Shown: positions 29,696 through 38,980, counted from the first letter of the stretch. The stretch is 58,908 nucleotides of DNA from Candidatus Enterococcus stercoripullorum (GCA_019120335.1 DWVH01000045.1:1-58908); one strand, 5' to 3'. Notes: a model not told the origin generated them from the letters alone. Numbers and translations are program-made.

Positions 29696-29717
29696 TAGTT
29701 TTCCTAAATGTTTTTTA

Positions 29718-29742
29718 ATTTTCGGTTAATTTTCTGAATTTT
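29718..29742. promoter_or_regulatory. overlapping CodY-type boxes upstream of ilv
   Basis: AATTTTCTGAATTTT (29728-29742) matches 13 of 15 positions of the CodY consensus AATTTTCWGAAAATT, and AATTTTCGGTTAATT (29718-29732) matches 12 of 15, sharing five bases. They lie 23 bases upstream of the -35. CodY controls branched-chain amino acid genes in Firmicutes, so ilv would have both transcription-level and attenuation control. Confidence 0.65.
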
Positions 29743-29819
29743 TTTATCGTTTTCCTTATTTCTTTCAAACAAAAAAATAAATGTCCCTTCGATATTACTC
29801 GAAAGCACATTTTCTTTAT

Positions 29820-30143
29820 CATTACCAAAGTAGTTCAAATATCAAACTTGGCAATAGATTCGCTACCTTCATTTTCGGCCAAAAAACAAGCACTTTTCAA
29901 TAACAAGCTATTCTCCAACCATAGAGTCGATCCAAAATATCAGCATCATACTACCTTGACTGCTTAAACCATTTTTTGTTACTTATAGCACTTTTTCCAT
30001 TGTACCACCTAATCCTAACATCAAAACAGCTAAACCAGCTGTTTTCGTTAAACTTTCTTGCATGGAAGTTCGAATCGTTTGCCAAAAATTCCAACGAAAA
30101 CAATTGCGAATACATTTACAATTGTTCCTAAACCAAACATCAT
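29820..30143 (-). pseudogene. degraded DUF554 family membrane protein gene
   Basis: The minus strand opens MMFGLGTIVNVFAIVFVGIFGKRFE, a typical DUF554 start, then needs a frameshift to continue TSMQESLTKTAGLAVLMLGLGGTMEKVL, reaches a stop, and later shows SSQGSMMLIFWIDSMVGE, another DUF554-like piece, followed by a stop and more disrupted codons. The intact family is over 220 residues. The remnant sits between hup and the ilv regulatory region, has a fair ribosome binding site (GGGAG), and ends in non-coding sequence. The left end is approximate. Confidence 0.65.
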
Positions 30144-30169
30144 CTGATCTCCCAAAAAAATGAATAAAA

Positions 30170-30197
30170 AAAGAGCTCCTGAATCATCAAGAGCTCC
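30170..30197 (-). terminator. terminator of hup
   Basis: Minus-strand stem GAGCTCTTGA/TCAGGAGCTC with a TGAT loop and one wobble, followed by TTTTTTT, 15 bases after the hup stop. Confidence 0.88.
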
Positions 30198-30211
30198 ATA
30201 GATAGAATACC

Positions 30212-30487
30212 TTATTTAACGGCTTCCTTCAAAGCTTTACCTGGTTTGAATGCAGGAACTTTGCTTGCTGGAATAATAATTTCTTCGTTCGTTTGAGGGT
30301 TACGTCCTTTACGTTCTGCACGATTGCGAACTTCAAAGTTACCAAAACCGATTAATTGAACTTTTTCACCGTTAGCTAAAGCGTCTTGGATTGCTGAAAA
30401 AACAGCGTCAACTGCAGCAGTAGCGTCTTTTTTAGATAAATCTGTAGCCGCTGCAACTTTTTCGATTAATTCTGCTTTATTTGCCAT
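30212..30487 (-). CDS. hup: DNA-binding protein HU
   Basis: Histone-like nucleoid protein of 91 residues starting [20 protein letters not shown] and containing the DNA-binding arm [24 protein letters not shown] and the end [15 protein letters not shown] at 30485-30487 has AGGAGGTGAAT ahead of it. The leader from its promoter is about 100 bases and holds a small CCTTG/CAAGG hairpin. Order cmk-rpsA-der-hup is typical for Firmicutes. Confidence 0.97.
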   Translation of the reverse strand: MANKAELIEKVAAATDLSKKDATAAVDAVFSAIQDALANGEKVQLIGFGNFEVRNRAERKGRNPQTNEEIIIPASKVPAFKPGKALKEAVK

Positions 30488-30595
30488 GGATGATTCACCT
30501 CCTGATTTTTGATGTGATGTTAAACACCATTCACCATCCTTGAGTGGTCCAAGGCTAGTGAGAAATATTGAATAATGAATCAATATCCTGTTACT

Positions 30596-30624
30596 AAGTT
30601 ATCACAAGAAGCCTTTAATATCAA
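30596..30624 (-). promoter_or_regulatory. promoter of hup
   Basis: Minus-strand -35 TTGATA (30619-30624), 17-base spacer and -10 TAACTT (30596-30601) in extended TG-A form. Confidence 0.65.
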
Positions 30625-30700
30625 GACTTTTCGTTGTATTTTCGTAGGTTGTTTGTTTCATTTTGATTACAAACTAAGAAAATAATTGAAAGTGTTCCCG

Positions 30701-32011
30701 TTATTTTCTTTTTCGTGCAATAATTCTTATCGGTGTACCTTCAAAAGTAAATGCTTTACGAATCTGATTTTCTAAAAAGCGTGCATAAGAGAAGTGCATT
30801 AATTCTTCCTCATTTACGAATATAACAAAGGTTGGTGGTTTCACACTAACTTGAGTCGCATAAAAGATTTTTAGGCGCTTTCCTTTATCTGTTGGTGTTG
30901 GATTAATGGCCACAGCATCCATAATAATATCATTAAGGACTGCAGAAGGTACGCGTAAGTTTTGATTTGCACTTACTTCTTCAATCATCGCTGGCAACTT
31001 ATTCAAGCGTTGTTTTGTTTTCGCTGATACAAAAATAATCGGCGCATAATCTAAATATTGAAATTCTTCTCTAATTTCTAATTCAAAATCGCGCATCGTA
31101 TTCGTATCTTTTTCAACAAGATCCCACTTATTTACCACGATGATGACACCTTTACCTGCTTCGTGTGCAAAACCAGCGACTTTCTTATCTTGTTCACGAA
31201 TCCCTTCTTCAGCACTAATCACAAATAATACCACATCCGAACGGTCAATTGCTCGCATCGCCCGCATGACGCTGTATTTTTCTGTTGATTCATAGACCTT
31301 GCCTCGTTTACGCATTCCGGCTGTATCGATCATGGTAAATTTTTGACCATTTTCGCTGATAAAATGCGTATCAATGGCATCACGTGTTGTTCCTTCGACA
31401 TCAGATACAATGACCCGTTCTTCCCCTAAAATCGCATTAATGAGTGATGATTTGCCGACATTTGGACGTCCAATCAAACTAAATTTGATAATACTATCAT
31501 CTTCAGGTTCAATTTCAGTACTAAAGTGTTTCACAGCTTCATCTAATACATCCCCGATTCCTAATCCATGACTCCCTGAAATCGGAAATGGTTCGCCTAA
31601 TCCTAGCGCATAAAATTCAAAGATATCATTTCTTAATTCTGGATTATCTACTTTATTTATTGCTAATATCACAGGTTTTTTACTTTTATAAAGCATGCGT
31701 GCAACCATCTCATCTGCATCAGTAATCCCTTCACGAACACTGGAAATAAAAATAATTACATCTGCTTCTTCAATCGCAATTTGGGCCTGGGCTTTAATTT
31801 GCTCCATAAATGGTTCGTCACCTAGGTCAATTCCACCAGTATCAATAATACTAAACTCACGACCTAGCCATTCGCCTGTTGCATAAATACGATCTCGCGT
31901 CACTCCAGGAGTATCTTCAACAATTGAAATACGTTCCCCAGCAATTCGGTTAAAGATAGTTGATTTACCGACATTTGGACGACCGACAATTGCAATAGTT
32001 GGATTTGCCAT
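30701..32011 (-). CDS. der: ribosome biogenesis GTPase Der (EngA)
   Basis: Double GTPase needed for 50S subunit maturation. The 436 residues include G1 motifs GRPNVGKST near residue 9 and GRPNVGKSS near 181, DTPG and DTAG G3 motifs, NKVD and NKWD G4 motifs, and a C-terminal KH-like domain ending IRIIARKRK. Monocistronic between rpsA and hup. Confidence 0.97.
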   Translation of the reverse strand: MANPTIAIVGRPNVGKSTIFNRIAGERISIVEDTPGVTRDRIYATGEWLGREFSIIDTGGIDLGDEPFMEQIKAQAQIAIEEADVIIFISSVREGITDADEMVARMLYKSKKPVILAINKVDNPELRNDIFEFYALGLGEPFPISGSHGLGIGDVLDEAVKHFSTEIEPEDDSIIKFSLIGRPNVGKSSLINAILGEERVIVSDVEGTTRDAIDTHFISENGQKFTMIDTAGMRKRGKVYESTEKYSVMRAMRAIDRSDVVLFVISAEEGIREQDKKVAGFAHEAGKGVIIVVNKWDLVEKDTNTMRDFELEIREEFQYLDYAPIIFVSAKTKQRLNKLPAMIEEVSANQNLRVPSAVLNDIIMDAVAINPTPTDKGKRLKIFYATQVSVKPPTFVIFVNEEELMHFSYARFLENQIRKAFTFEGTPIRIIARKRK

Positions 32012-32072
32012 TTTCTTCCCTCCATTTTTTCAATCTCAATTAGTTTACCGAAACTTTCATCATCTTGCAAGT

Positions 32073-32118
32073 AAAAAAAGGCGCAATACCTTGAAAATTG
32101 GATAAATTGCGCCTTTAC
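32073..32118 (-). terminator. terminator of rpsA
   Basis: Minus-strand stem AAAGGCGCAAT (32106-32116) with ATTGCGCCTTT (32077-32087), 11 pairs, followed by TTTT and an AT-rich tail. Confidence 0.85.
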
Positions 32119-32171
32119 TATTCATTTTGATATACAGAACAAGAAAATTTAGTTGGTTTTTATCTAAAGAC

Positions 32172-33368
32172 TTATTCTTCAGTTTTTAAAGCTTCTCCTA
32201 AAATATCCCCCATAGTAAAACCAGTTGATTCTTCAGGTAATTCATAGCTTTCTTCAGCTACTACTTCTTCAACTTTTGGTTCTGGTTTTTCTTCAAGTGC
32301 TTTGATACTTAAAGCAATACGTTGATTTTCTGGAGAAACTTCTAAGACTTTAACTTTAACTTCTTCGCCTTCTTTTAAGACTTCATGTGGCGTAGCAATA
32401 TGTTTGTGAGCAATTTGTGAAATATGCACAAGCCCTTCTACTCCAGGGAATAATTCCACGAAAGCGCCAAAACTTGTCAAGCGTTTCACTGTACCTGTTA
32501 ACACACTGTCAACTGATGCTTTGTCTTCAATATCATCCCATGGTCCAGGTAAAGTATCTTTAATAGATAAAGAAATACGATCGCTAGCTGGATCAACAGA
32601 TAAAACTAACACATTTACCTTTTCACCGACTTTTAAGACATCACTTGATTTGGCTACATGTGTATGAGAAATTTCAGAAACATGAACAAGTCCATCAACG
32701 CCACCTAAATCAATGAATGCGCCAAAGTTCGTTAATCTAGCGACAGTCCCTTCAATTTGATCTCCTTTATGAATTGAAGCAAATACCGCTTCTTTTTGTT
32801 TTTGCTTTTCTTCTTCAGCAACAACTTTATGTGATAAAATTAAACGATTTTCACTTGGCTCGATTTCAACAATCTTACACTTTAAGGTTTGCCCTTTATA
32901 TTTACTAAAGTCCTTAACAAAATGGTCTTCAACCATTGAAGCAGGAATGAATGCACGAATACCCAAATCTGCAACTAAACCACCTTTAACCACGTTGGTA
33001 ATAGTCGCATCAACGATTTCACCTGCAGCATATTTTGCTTCGATTTCTTCCCATAATTTTTTAGCATCCAAGCGACGTTTAGATAATAAGTAGCTACCAT
33101 TTTCTTTGTCATTACCGATTCTTGAAATCACTACTAAATCTAATTCATCACCGACTTTTACTAATGACTCTAAATCATCAGTTGGTGTTGTAGATAATTC
33201 TTTTGCTGGGATCACACCTTCTAATCCTGTTCCCAAAATCGCAACAATGACTTGCTTATCTTCAATAGCTAACACTTCACCTTTGACAATATCGCCAACA
33301 TGAATTTCTTGTACGCTATTTAAAGCTTCTTCCATTGTTTCTGTTACTTGTCCTTCAAATTCCGTCAT
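32172..33368 (-). CDS. rpsA: 30S ribosomal protein S1 (four S1 domains)
   Basis: RNA-binding protein assisting mRNA loading on the ribosome. About 398 residues with four S1 motifs, for example GDIVKGEVLAIEDKQVIVAI, GEIVDATITNVVKGGLVADLG, GDQIEGTVARLTNFGAFIDLGGVDGLVH and GTVKRLTSFGAFVELFPGVEGLVH. This is the shorter Gram-positive form. I place the start at MTEFEGQVTETMEEALNS, with GGAGGAAAT ahead; the frame is open eight codons further. Confidence 0.94.
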   Translation of the reverse strand: MTEFEGQVTETMEEALNSVQEIHVGDIVKGEVLAIEDKQVIVAILGTGLEGVIPAKELSTTPTDDLESLVKVGDELDLVVISRIGNDKENGSYLLSKRRLDAKKLWEEIEAKYAAGEIVDATITNVVKGGLVADLGIRAFIPASMVEDHFVKDFSKYKGQTLKCKIVEIEPSENRLILSHKVVAEEEKQKQKEAVFASIHKGDQIEGTVARLTNFGAFIDLGGVDGLVHVSEISHTHVAKSSDVLKVGEKVNVLVLSVDPASDRISLSIKDTLPGPWDDIEDKASVDSVLTGTVKRLTSFGAFVELFPGVEGLVHISQIAHKHIATPHEVLKEGEEVKVKVLEVSPENQRIALSIKALEEKPEPKVEEVVAEESYELPEESTGFTMGDILGEALKTEE

Positions 33369-33467
33369 ACCTAATTTCCTCCTGACCAACATTTGTTCAT
33401 GTATACACTACAGTATCTAGTTTATTGCAATTTCACAAAAAAATAAAGCGATTTCCAATAATTTCTT

Positions 33468-34148
33468 TTATTTTTTTGCTGAATTTTCGTCATTTACTAA
33501 TTTAATAATAGTTTGAACAACTTCATCGATACTCATTCCCGTTGTATCAATACTTACCGCATCTGCAGCCTGCACAAGTGGAGAATTTTCGCGATGAGAG
33601 TCATAATAATCTCTTTTTTCAATGGCAACTTTTAATTCTTCAAAATCACTTGGAATGCCTTTTTCTAGATTTTCTTTATGACGTCTTCTCGCACGTTCTT
33701 CGACACTGGCCACTAAAAATACCTTCACTTGAGCATCAGGTAAAACCACTGTCCCAATATCACGGCCATCCATGACTACCCCGCCATCTTTAGCAATGAC
33801 TTGTTGCTGTTTCACTAATTGCTCGCGAACTAACTTGTAAGCAGCCACTTTAGAGACATTTTTTGTTACCTCTGGCATTCGAATCTCTTTAGTCACATCC
33901 TGACCATCCACAAAAACAAGTTGTTGTTCATTTCCTTGTTTAAAAGTGATTGGAAAACGCAAAATAAGGGAGACTAGAGCTTGTTCATCATCCAAACTGA
34001 CTTGATGTTTTAAAGCAAGATAGGTCACTGAACGATACATCGCCCCTGTATCGGTATAGATAAAGCCTAATTTTTTGGCAATTATTTTCGCAACGGTACT
34101 TTTCCCAGATGAAGCGGGTCCGTCGATTGCAATATTTATTTTGTTCAT
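33468..34148 (-). CDS. cmk: (d)CMP kinase
   Basis: Phosphorylates CMP and dCMP. The 226 residues start [21 protein letters not shown] (P-loop GPASSGKS) and contain [12 protein letters not shown] and [20 protein letters not shown]. It lies directly upstream of rpsA, the usual Firmicutes arrangement. Confidence 0.97.
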   Translation of the reverse strand: MNKINIAIDGPASSGKSTVAKIIAKKLGFIYTDTGAMYRSVTYLALKHQVSLDDEQALVSLILRFPITFKQGNEQQLVFVDGQDVTKEIRMPEVTKNVSKVAAYKLVREQLVKQQQVIAKDGGVVMDGRDIGTVVLPDAQVKVFLVASVEERARRRHKENLEKGIPSDFEELKVAIEKRDYYDSHRENSPLVQAADAVSIDTTGMSIDEVVQTIIKLVNDENSAKK

Positions 34149-34179
34149 TCCATTACCCCTAACTAAATCACTATTTACA

Positions 34180-34221
34180 CAAAAAGAGACTGAGGAGACA
34201 CGCCCTCAGTATCTCTTTTAT
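34180..34221 (-). terminator. terminator of the LysM protein gene
   Basis: Minus-strand stem AAAAGAGATACTGAGG/CCTCAGTCTCTTTT with an eight-base loop and one mismatch, followed by T residues. It overlaps the stop codon of the gene at 34218. Confidence 0.85.
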
Positions 34222-34826
34222 TTAATTCGAAGTTGTTGCCCTGGTGTTAAATGGAAGTTATCCGCAGTCATTCCATTTAAACGATAAATATCTTCTACGC
34301 TGACACCTGTTCGACTAGCAACTGTTGCCGGACCTTCACCAGCTTGAACAGTTGTATATTCTGCGCCATTTTCAGTAGTTGTTTCACCGTTTTGGTTATT
34401 TTGCGCCTCTTGATTTTCTTGCTTATTTTGTCCAGCTGCATTTTCAGTTGCTTCGTGGTTTTCAGCAGTTGATGCTTCATTCGAACTTGTTTGTGTTTCT
34501 TCAGATTGAGTGGTTGATTCACTCGTAGTTGCTGAACTTTCTTTTGTTTGTGAAGCACTGGATTTTTTAGTGCTTGATTTGGTTGTTTGCGTTTGCTTTG
34601 GTTGATTATCTACATAATGTTTCCAAATCCCAAATGCGGCCGGACATGCGGCAATTAAAAATAACAAAAGTAAGACAATCGTTAAAAATTTGCTATTCCC
34701 GCGTTTTCTTCTACCTTGTTGTATACGGCTAGGCATTTGATCTTCTTGACCTTCTACGTTGTAAATAGGTTGCTCCCATGGTTCATTTAGATTTTCTGTT
34801 TCTTTTTTCTTATCTTTATTTCGCAA
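34218..34826 (-). CDS. single-pass membrane protein with C-terminal LysM domain
   Basis: A 202-residue surface protein with a charged cytoplasmic N-terminus (1-46), one membrane segment (about 47-66, SKFLTIVLLLLFLIAACPAAF), a Ser/Thr/Gln/Asn-rich linker (about 75-150) and a C-terminal LysM domain (YTTVQAGEGPATVASRTGVS to LTPGQQLRIK). LysM should bind peptidoglycan outside the membrane. It lies between recQ and cmk as in other enterococci and streptococci. Catalytic domains are absent. Confidence 0.85.
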   Translation of the reverse strand: MRNKDKKKETENLNEPWEQPIYNVEGQEDQMPSRIQQGRRKRGNSKFLTIVLLLLFLIAACPAAFGIWKHYVDNQPKQTQTTKSSTKKSSASQTKESSATTSESTTQSEETQTSSNEASTAENHEATENAAGQNKQENQEAQNNQNGETTTENGAEYTTVQAGEGPATVASRTGVSVEDIYRLNGMTADNFHLTPGQQLRIK

Positions 34827-34911
34827 AATAATTCCCTCCTATAATCTTTCCGTCTCATTATATCATAGCAAAGATTACTTGTGTTCAAAAAATTTAGGAG
34901 AATTGATTAAC

Positions 34912-36306
34912 TTAAAAAATTTTTAGCAAAACCTCTTGCCAATTCGCTATTTTTTCATTTTGAATGTTTGATTTCATTAATAATTGATAATCAAAAGGCC
35001 CATGATTGTCACAACATTGTGCTTGTTTATCTGGCAATGAGTTATCAAAATACTGAGCTATAAAATCACGCCGGCATTGATTCGTATGGATATAGCCTAA
35101 CATTGTCTGTAACTGTGCTTGCTTTATTTTCTCGTTGGCTTTAATTTCTTCCATAAATAAATGATAATCTTCATGCTGAATTTGGCGAAACCATTTTTGT
35201 TGCAATTCACTAAAATATTTTTGTGCACCATTTTTAGGTACATCTAACAACTCAAAGACTTCACGTTCGTTCCTTGTTTGATTTTGCATATAATAATGAA
35301 TTTGTTCATCATGGTTTTGATAAAGTAAAATCGCAATGCTCGGCTCACCATCTCGTCCCGCCCGACCAATTTCTTGTACATAGCTTTCCAAATTATCCGG
35401 CAAATCATAATGAATCACAAAACGAATATCTGGCTTATTGATTCCCATTCCAAATGCATTCGTCGCTACCAATAGTTGCAATTGATTTTTTTGAAATTGC
35501 GTTTGCAGCAAGCGTCGTTGATTACTAGAAAGACCTCCATGATAATAACCAATGGCATAATCGCTTTTTAGACGTTCATACAATTCTTCCACCTGCACAC
35601 GTGTAGCGCAATAAATAATCCCTGTCCTCGATAATTCTTTTAAATATTTCAACAATGCTGCTACTTTATCATTTGTTTTTTCAACTTGTAAATAGATATT
35701 CGGACGATTCACTGGTAATTCAAATACTTGAGCATCAGGATGTAGCAACACCTCTTGAATTTCCGCCTTAACTTTTGGGGGTGCACTCGCGGTTAAAGCT
35801 AAAGTGATCGGATGATGTAATTGCTTTTTCACCCATTTTAAATTGCGATACTCAGGTCGAAAATCCACCCCCCACTGAGAAAGACAATGGGCTTCATCAA
35901 TAACAAAAAGGGCAATCTTTTGTCTGCTAAGCGCTTGAATACACTCAGACTGTGAGAGCATCTCAGGACTTAAATAAATATATTGATACTCTGATAGATG
36001 CGTCAAAACATATTCTCTTTCAGCTTTCGTTAATAAACTATTGATAGCCACTGCCGAAAACTTTTTCATTTGTAGTAAACCATTCACTTGATCTTCCATT
36101 AAAGATAATAATGGTGAAACAATAACAACAATTCCGTCAAGCAATACACCCGGTAGTTGATAACACAAACTTTTTCCAGTCCCTGTAGGTAAAATCGCTA
36201 AACAGTCTTGATGATTAAGTACCGTTTGAATAATCTCTTCTTGTAGACCTCTGAACGAATCATAGCCGAAATTTTCTTTTAAAACTTGTTTTAAATTATC
36301 ATTCAT
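34912..36306 (-). CDS. recQ: RecQ family ATP-dependent DNA helicase (short form)
   Basis: 3'-5' DNA helicase of 464 residues. Motif I LPTGTGKSLCYQLP, DEAH box VIDEAHCLSQWG, motif III ALTASAPP and motif VI EIGRAGRDGEPS are present. The C-terminus has a cysteine cluster (CRRDFIAQYF, QAQCCDNHG) but no HRDC domain, as usual for the RecQ paired with YpbB. It overlaps the upstream ypbB by eight bases, and the two are surely translated together. Confidence 0.93.
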   Translation of the reverse strand: MNDNLKQVLKENFGYDSFRGLQEEIIQTVLNHQDCLAILPTGTGKSLCYQLPGVLLDGIVVIVSPLLSLMEDQVNGLLQMKKFSAVAINSLLTKAEREYVLTHLSEYQYIYLSPEMLSQSECIQALSRQKIALFVIDEAHCLSQWGVDFRPEYRNLKWVKKQLHHPITLALTASAPPKVKAEIQEVLLHPDAQVFELPVNRPNIYLQVEKTNDKVAALLKYLKELSRTGIIYCATRVQVEELYERLKSDYAIGYYHGGLSSNQRRLLQTQFQKNQLQLLVATNAFGMGINKPDIRFVIHYDLPDNLESYVQEIGRAGRDGEPSIAILLYQNHDEQIHYYMQNQTRNEREVFELLDVPKNGAQKYFSELQQKWFRQIQHEDYHLFMEEIKANEKIKQAQLQTMLGYIHTNQCRRDFIAQYFDNSLPDKQAQCCDNHGPFDYQLLMKSNIQNEKIANWQEVLLKIF

Positions 36307-37285
36307 GCTTATCTTTTCCCCTCAATATAGCGATTTGACTTAAGCGATACTGTAAAAATGAAATTTCAGGGTGTTCTTCTACAAGGTCTTTATATCGATA
36401 ATCTAATAATGACTCATCTTGTATAAGTAATTGAAAATCTCCAAATGGAAATTTATCATCCAAAATTGCCCATTCAATTAAATGATCTGTTATTGTTCCT
36501 TCTTTTAAATTTCTTATTTGCGCAATTTTCATCACATCATAGCCTAATTTATATAATTGGCGTGTTGCAAGCATACTTTGTTTATAATTTCCTAGAATAA
36601 ATGGTTTGAACAATTGAAATAATAATAACTCCGTATGTGACATCAAATAAGACCAAAATCTTTCCACACATGCAAGTGTGTAACAAAGATCAAAGGGCGG
36701 ATGTAAATCTTCAGGCAACACTTGATAGAAAGTTTTTCCTGAAAAATTTTTTCCAGAAAAAGTATTTGCTAAAAAATCTGCCTGGTCTTGCGGCATCTGA
36801 GAGAAAACATGACTCAGCTCTTCATAAATTTTTTGTTTTTGCTCTTCATCCATTTGCGCTATCATCTGATCCACATTTAGCAAATAAAATGGACTGTTCT
36901 CTAATACTGGTCCTTGATAATCTGCTGGCCAATAAGAAAGACGACAAAGAAATAATTGCAGCATGCGCCATAATGTAAGACTATTTTTGAGACGAAAATG
37001 ATTCAGATGGCAATAAGGCTCTTGTGTAAATAAAGATGGGATGATTTTTACACGTACAAGCTCATTTTCAAGAATGACTACTGCTTTTTGATTGACCAAG
37101 CGTTTGATTATTTTTTCATATTCTGCTTTTGATAAATGTGGAAAAATACCTACAATATTTAATAATTGATGACCATAAGCATAGTACAACATCGAGGCAG
37201 ATTTTTTTCCTACTAAGATTTGATATAAAGTATTCATCCTTAACTTGTCATTTTCACCAAACAAAGCTAAAATAAATTCATCCAT
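36299..37285 (-). CDS. ypbB: YpbB-like helicase-associated protein
   Basis: A 328-residue protein starting MDEFILALFGENDKLRMNTLYQILVGKKSASMLYYA, with a C-terminal helix-turn-helix-like end (LKEGTITDHLIEWAIL). This is the partner encoded upstream of the short RecQ in Firmicutes; a role as an accessory DNA-binding domain of the helicase is inference. The start has TGGAGG upstream. Only 26 bases separate it from the divergent ferredoxin gene, so each promoter must overlap the other transcription unit. Confidence 0.85.
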   Translation of the reverse strand: MDEFILALFGENDKLRMNTLYQILVGKKSASMLYYAYGHQLLNIVGIFPHLSKAEYEKIIKRLVNQKAVVILENELVRVKIIPSLFTQEPYCHLNHFRLKNSLTLWRMLQLFLCRLSYWPADYQGPVLENSPFYLLNVDQMIAQMDEEQKQKIYEELSHVFSQMPQDQADFLANTFSGKNFSGKTFYQVLPEDLHPPFDLCYTLACVERFWSYLMSHTELLLFQLFKPFILGNYKQSMLATRQLYKLGYDVMKIAQIRNLKEGTITDHLIEWAILDDKFPFGDFQLLIQDESLLDYRYKDLVEEHPEISFLQYRLSQIAILRGKDKHE

Positions 37286-37311
37286 AATAACCTCCAGAAA
37301 GTAGTGAGAAA

Positions 37312-37530
37312 ATGCGTACCAAACGCTGCGAAATTATTCCAGAACAATGTATTGCCTGTGGACTCTGTGCGCTTTATGCCCCAGATATTTTTGATTATGA
37401 TGAGGAAGGAATCGTCCTTTTCAAGCAAGAAAAAGAGGCCAATCATCAATATATTCCAAATGAGGCGTATTCATCTGTATTACAAGCTTACCAAAAATGT
37501 CCAGTGCGAGCAATTTTACTAGAAAAATAA
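37312..37530 (+). CDS. fer: ferredoxin, single [4Fe-4S] type
   Basis: A 72-residue electron carrier. Cluster ligands are Cys13, Cys16 and Cys19 (CIACGLCALYAPDIF) and Cys63 (QKCPV), the spacing of Bacillus-type ferredoxin. The correct frame starts ATGCGTACC; another open frame of the same length overlaps but has no cysteine pattern. The gene is divergent from ypbB-recQ, as in B. subtilis. Confidence 0.93.
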   Translation: MRTKRCEIIPEQCIACGLCALYAPDIFDYDEEGIVLFKQEKEANHQYIPNEAYSSVLQAYQKCPVRAILLEK

Positions 37531-37566
37531 TCGCTCTATCATATAAATACGCAAAAAAATAAAAAA

Positions 37567-37607
37567 AGCGCGAAAAATCTGTCAAGAAAATTCCTGACAG
37601 ATTTTTA
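37567..37607. terminator. bidirectional terminator between fer and the WYL regulator gene
   Basis: Stem AAAAATCTGTCA/TGACAGATTTTT with a ten-base loop lies between two convergent genes and has A and T runs on both sides. Confidence 0.85.
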
Positions 37608-38609
37608 TTTATCGACTTTTTTTACGAGTTCATAGCCATATAAGTTTGCGATTTGATTTAATATTTGAATGATTGATGCACGCATATAGTTAGGCTTATT
37701 GACTTTCATAGAATTAGATTGACTTAAAATCCACATTTTCGTTCCATACCCATCATTTGTTGGAATCACCATCTTGGCCACTTTCTTTTCTGGATCTTGA
37801 GAAATAATCCTTGACTCTGGGAATCTATCTAAAATATAAGCTGGATCAAATAAACATTCTACTTCTAATTCAATGGGTTTACCTAAAAATGCCCAGCGAC
37901 CCGTTTGATTTCTAAGTTCACCTAACTTAGGAAATTGTGAATATTGCAATCGAGGAACTGATACACTTTCATCAATTCGTAAATTGGACATATTATTAAT
38001 TCTAAATTTATTGGCATGTTCGAAATCTAAAAAGTCTTCAGAAGTGTGTGAAGCAGAAATCATATAAAAATAAATATCAATAAATACCACACCTAGTGGA
38101 ATCCGATTATATTCAAAAGTCTGAAAGTTCTTTTGATAGGTAAAAGAAACCGGAATTTGATGTTCCGTGGCATATTGAATTAATTTAATCCGTTCAAGCA
38201 TATCCACACTTTTAGGTACGCCATTATAGGTAAATTTTTCACTTTTTACCATACCTTCTAAGCATTTGGGTTCACTTGATTGTTTAATTAATTTATCCAC
38301 AATCGGCAACATTTCTTCACGATGTAAGGCCCGGCTTGAAAGCAATACCTTAATCATCGCTATTCTTTCATCATCAGTTAAGGTAAAAGAGCGGTCTAGA
38401 AAAAAAACAATTCCATGCTGATATTCCACCTGACCAAATAATCCACGATCTAAATCTTTTTCAGCTAAAAAATCACGAATCGAATCTTTATCTTTGCGAA
38501 TCGTATCTTCTGTCCCATATTTTTTCTCAACTAATTCACTAATTTTAATGGCTTTTCCTTCCAATAATTGTGTAAATATATCTAATAATCGCCATCGGTT
38601 GTCTTTCAT
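37605..38609 (-). CDS. WYL-domain transcriptional regulator
   Basis: About 334 residues. The N-terminus is a DeoR/winged-helix-like region (WRLLDIFTQLLEGKAIKISELVEKKYGTEDTIRKDKDSIRDFL in segments) and the middle and end form a WYL module (IPVSFTYQKNFQTFEYNRIPLGVVFIDIYFYMIS). WYL proteins sense nucleic acids or small ligands. ATG at 38607-38609 follows GGGGATAGA. Inverted repeats at its promoter suggest autoregulation. Targets cannot be guessed; no defence genes are nearby. Confidence 0.82.
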   Translation of the reverse strand: MKDNRWRLLDIFTQLLEGKAIKISELVEKKYGTEDTIRKDKDSIRDFLAEKDLDRGLFGQVEYQHGIVFFLDRSFTLTDDERIAMIKVLLSSRALHREEMLPIVDKLIKQSSEPKCLEGMVKSEKFTYNGVPKSVDMLERIKLIQYATEHQIPVSFTYQKNFQTFEYNRIPLGVVFIDIYFYMISASHTSEDFLDFEHANKFRINNMSNLRIDESVSVPRLQYSQFPKLGELRNQTGRWAFLGKPIELEVECLFDPAYILDRFPESRIISQDPEKKVAKMVIPTNDGYGTKMWILSQSNSMKVNKPNYMRASIIQILNQIANLYGYELVKKVDK

Positions 38610-38664
38610 TTTATCTATCCCCAAACAATTAAATTATATAACTTTTCCATCCTCGAAAGTTGTT

Positions 38665-38731
38665 AATTAAATAATATAATTAATTATTTAATTTAATAAT
38701 ATTTTACCATAGTTTACTTAAAAAAACTATG
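38665..38731 (-). promoter_or_regulatory. WYL gene promoter flanked by two inverted repeats
   Basis: Minus-strand extended -10 TG-G-TAAAAT (hexamer 38701-38706). Upstream of it is the repeat CATAGTTT/AAACTATG (38708-38715, 38724-38731), and around the start of transcription an AT-only repeat AATTAAATAAT/ATTATTTAATT (38665-38675, 38683-38693). Both are plausible operators. Confidence 0.5.
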
Positions 38732-38766
38732 TATACAAACTGACTTATTAAATGAAAATGCAGCAT

Positions 38767-38930
38767 AAAAAAAACCACAAAATAGAAGAGGAATTCTATT
38801 TCGTGGCCATGTAAGGAAATAAGTAAAGTACGAAATCATCCTGTTGATTTTCTGTACTATGATAGAGATTTAGTCAAGTAAAAATTGACTAATTAGATAT
38901 GAAAAAAATATCTAGTGAGTAACGCTCACA
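38767..38930 (-). ncRNA. candidate structured small RNA with terminator
   Basis: No gene fits here. Reading the minus strand, four successive hairpins occur: GTGAG/CTCAC (38915-38929), AGATAT/ATATCT (38895-38913), TTAGTCAA/TTGACTAA (38870-38892) and AGTAC.../...GTACT (38827-38858). Then comes a strong terminator CCACGAAATAGAA/TTCTATTTTGTGG (38775-38806) with eight T. The ribU terminator lies just upstream, so this second terminator must serve a separate transcript. I could not find a convincing promoter. Confidence 0.4.
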
Positions 38931-38944
38931 ATGAGAGTATACAA

Positions 38945-38975
38945 AAAAGCCCCCCTAAAAAACAGAGGGCTTCAG
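38945..38975 (-). terminator. terminator of ribU
   Basis: Minus-strand stem AAGCCCTC/GGGGGGCTT (one imperfect pair) with a T-rich loop, followed by TTTTTTG, six bases after the stop codon region of ribU. Confidence 0.8.
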
Positions 38976-38980
38976 CTTAA

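Noticed and set aside
34295-34558. Lys/Gln-rich 87-codon frame inside the LysM protein gene
   Set aside because: A shifted-frame reading of the Ser/Thr/Gln linker repeats; no independent start signal.
37304-37522. Open frame of 72 codons overlapping the ferredoxin gene
   Set aside because: It runs in another frame over fer, lacks the cysteine pattern and is poor in typical codons; the +1-shifted frame at 37312 encodes the recognisable ferredoxin.
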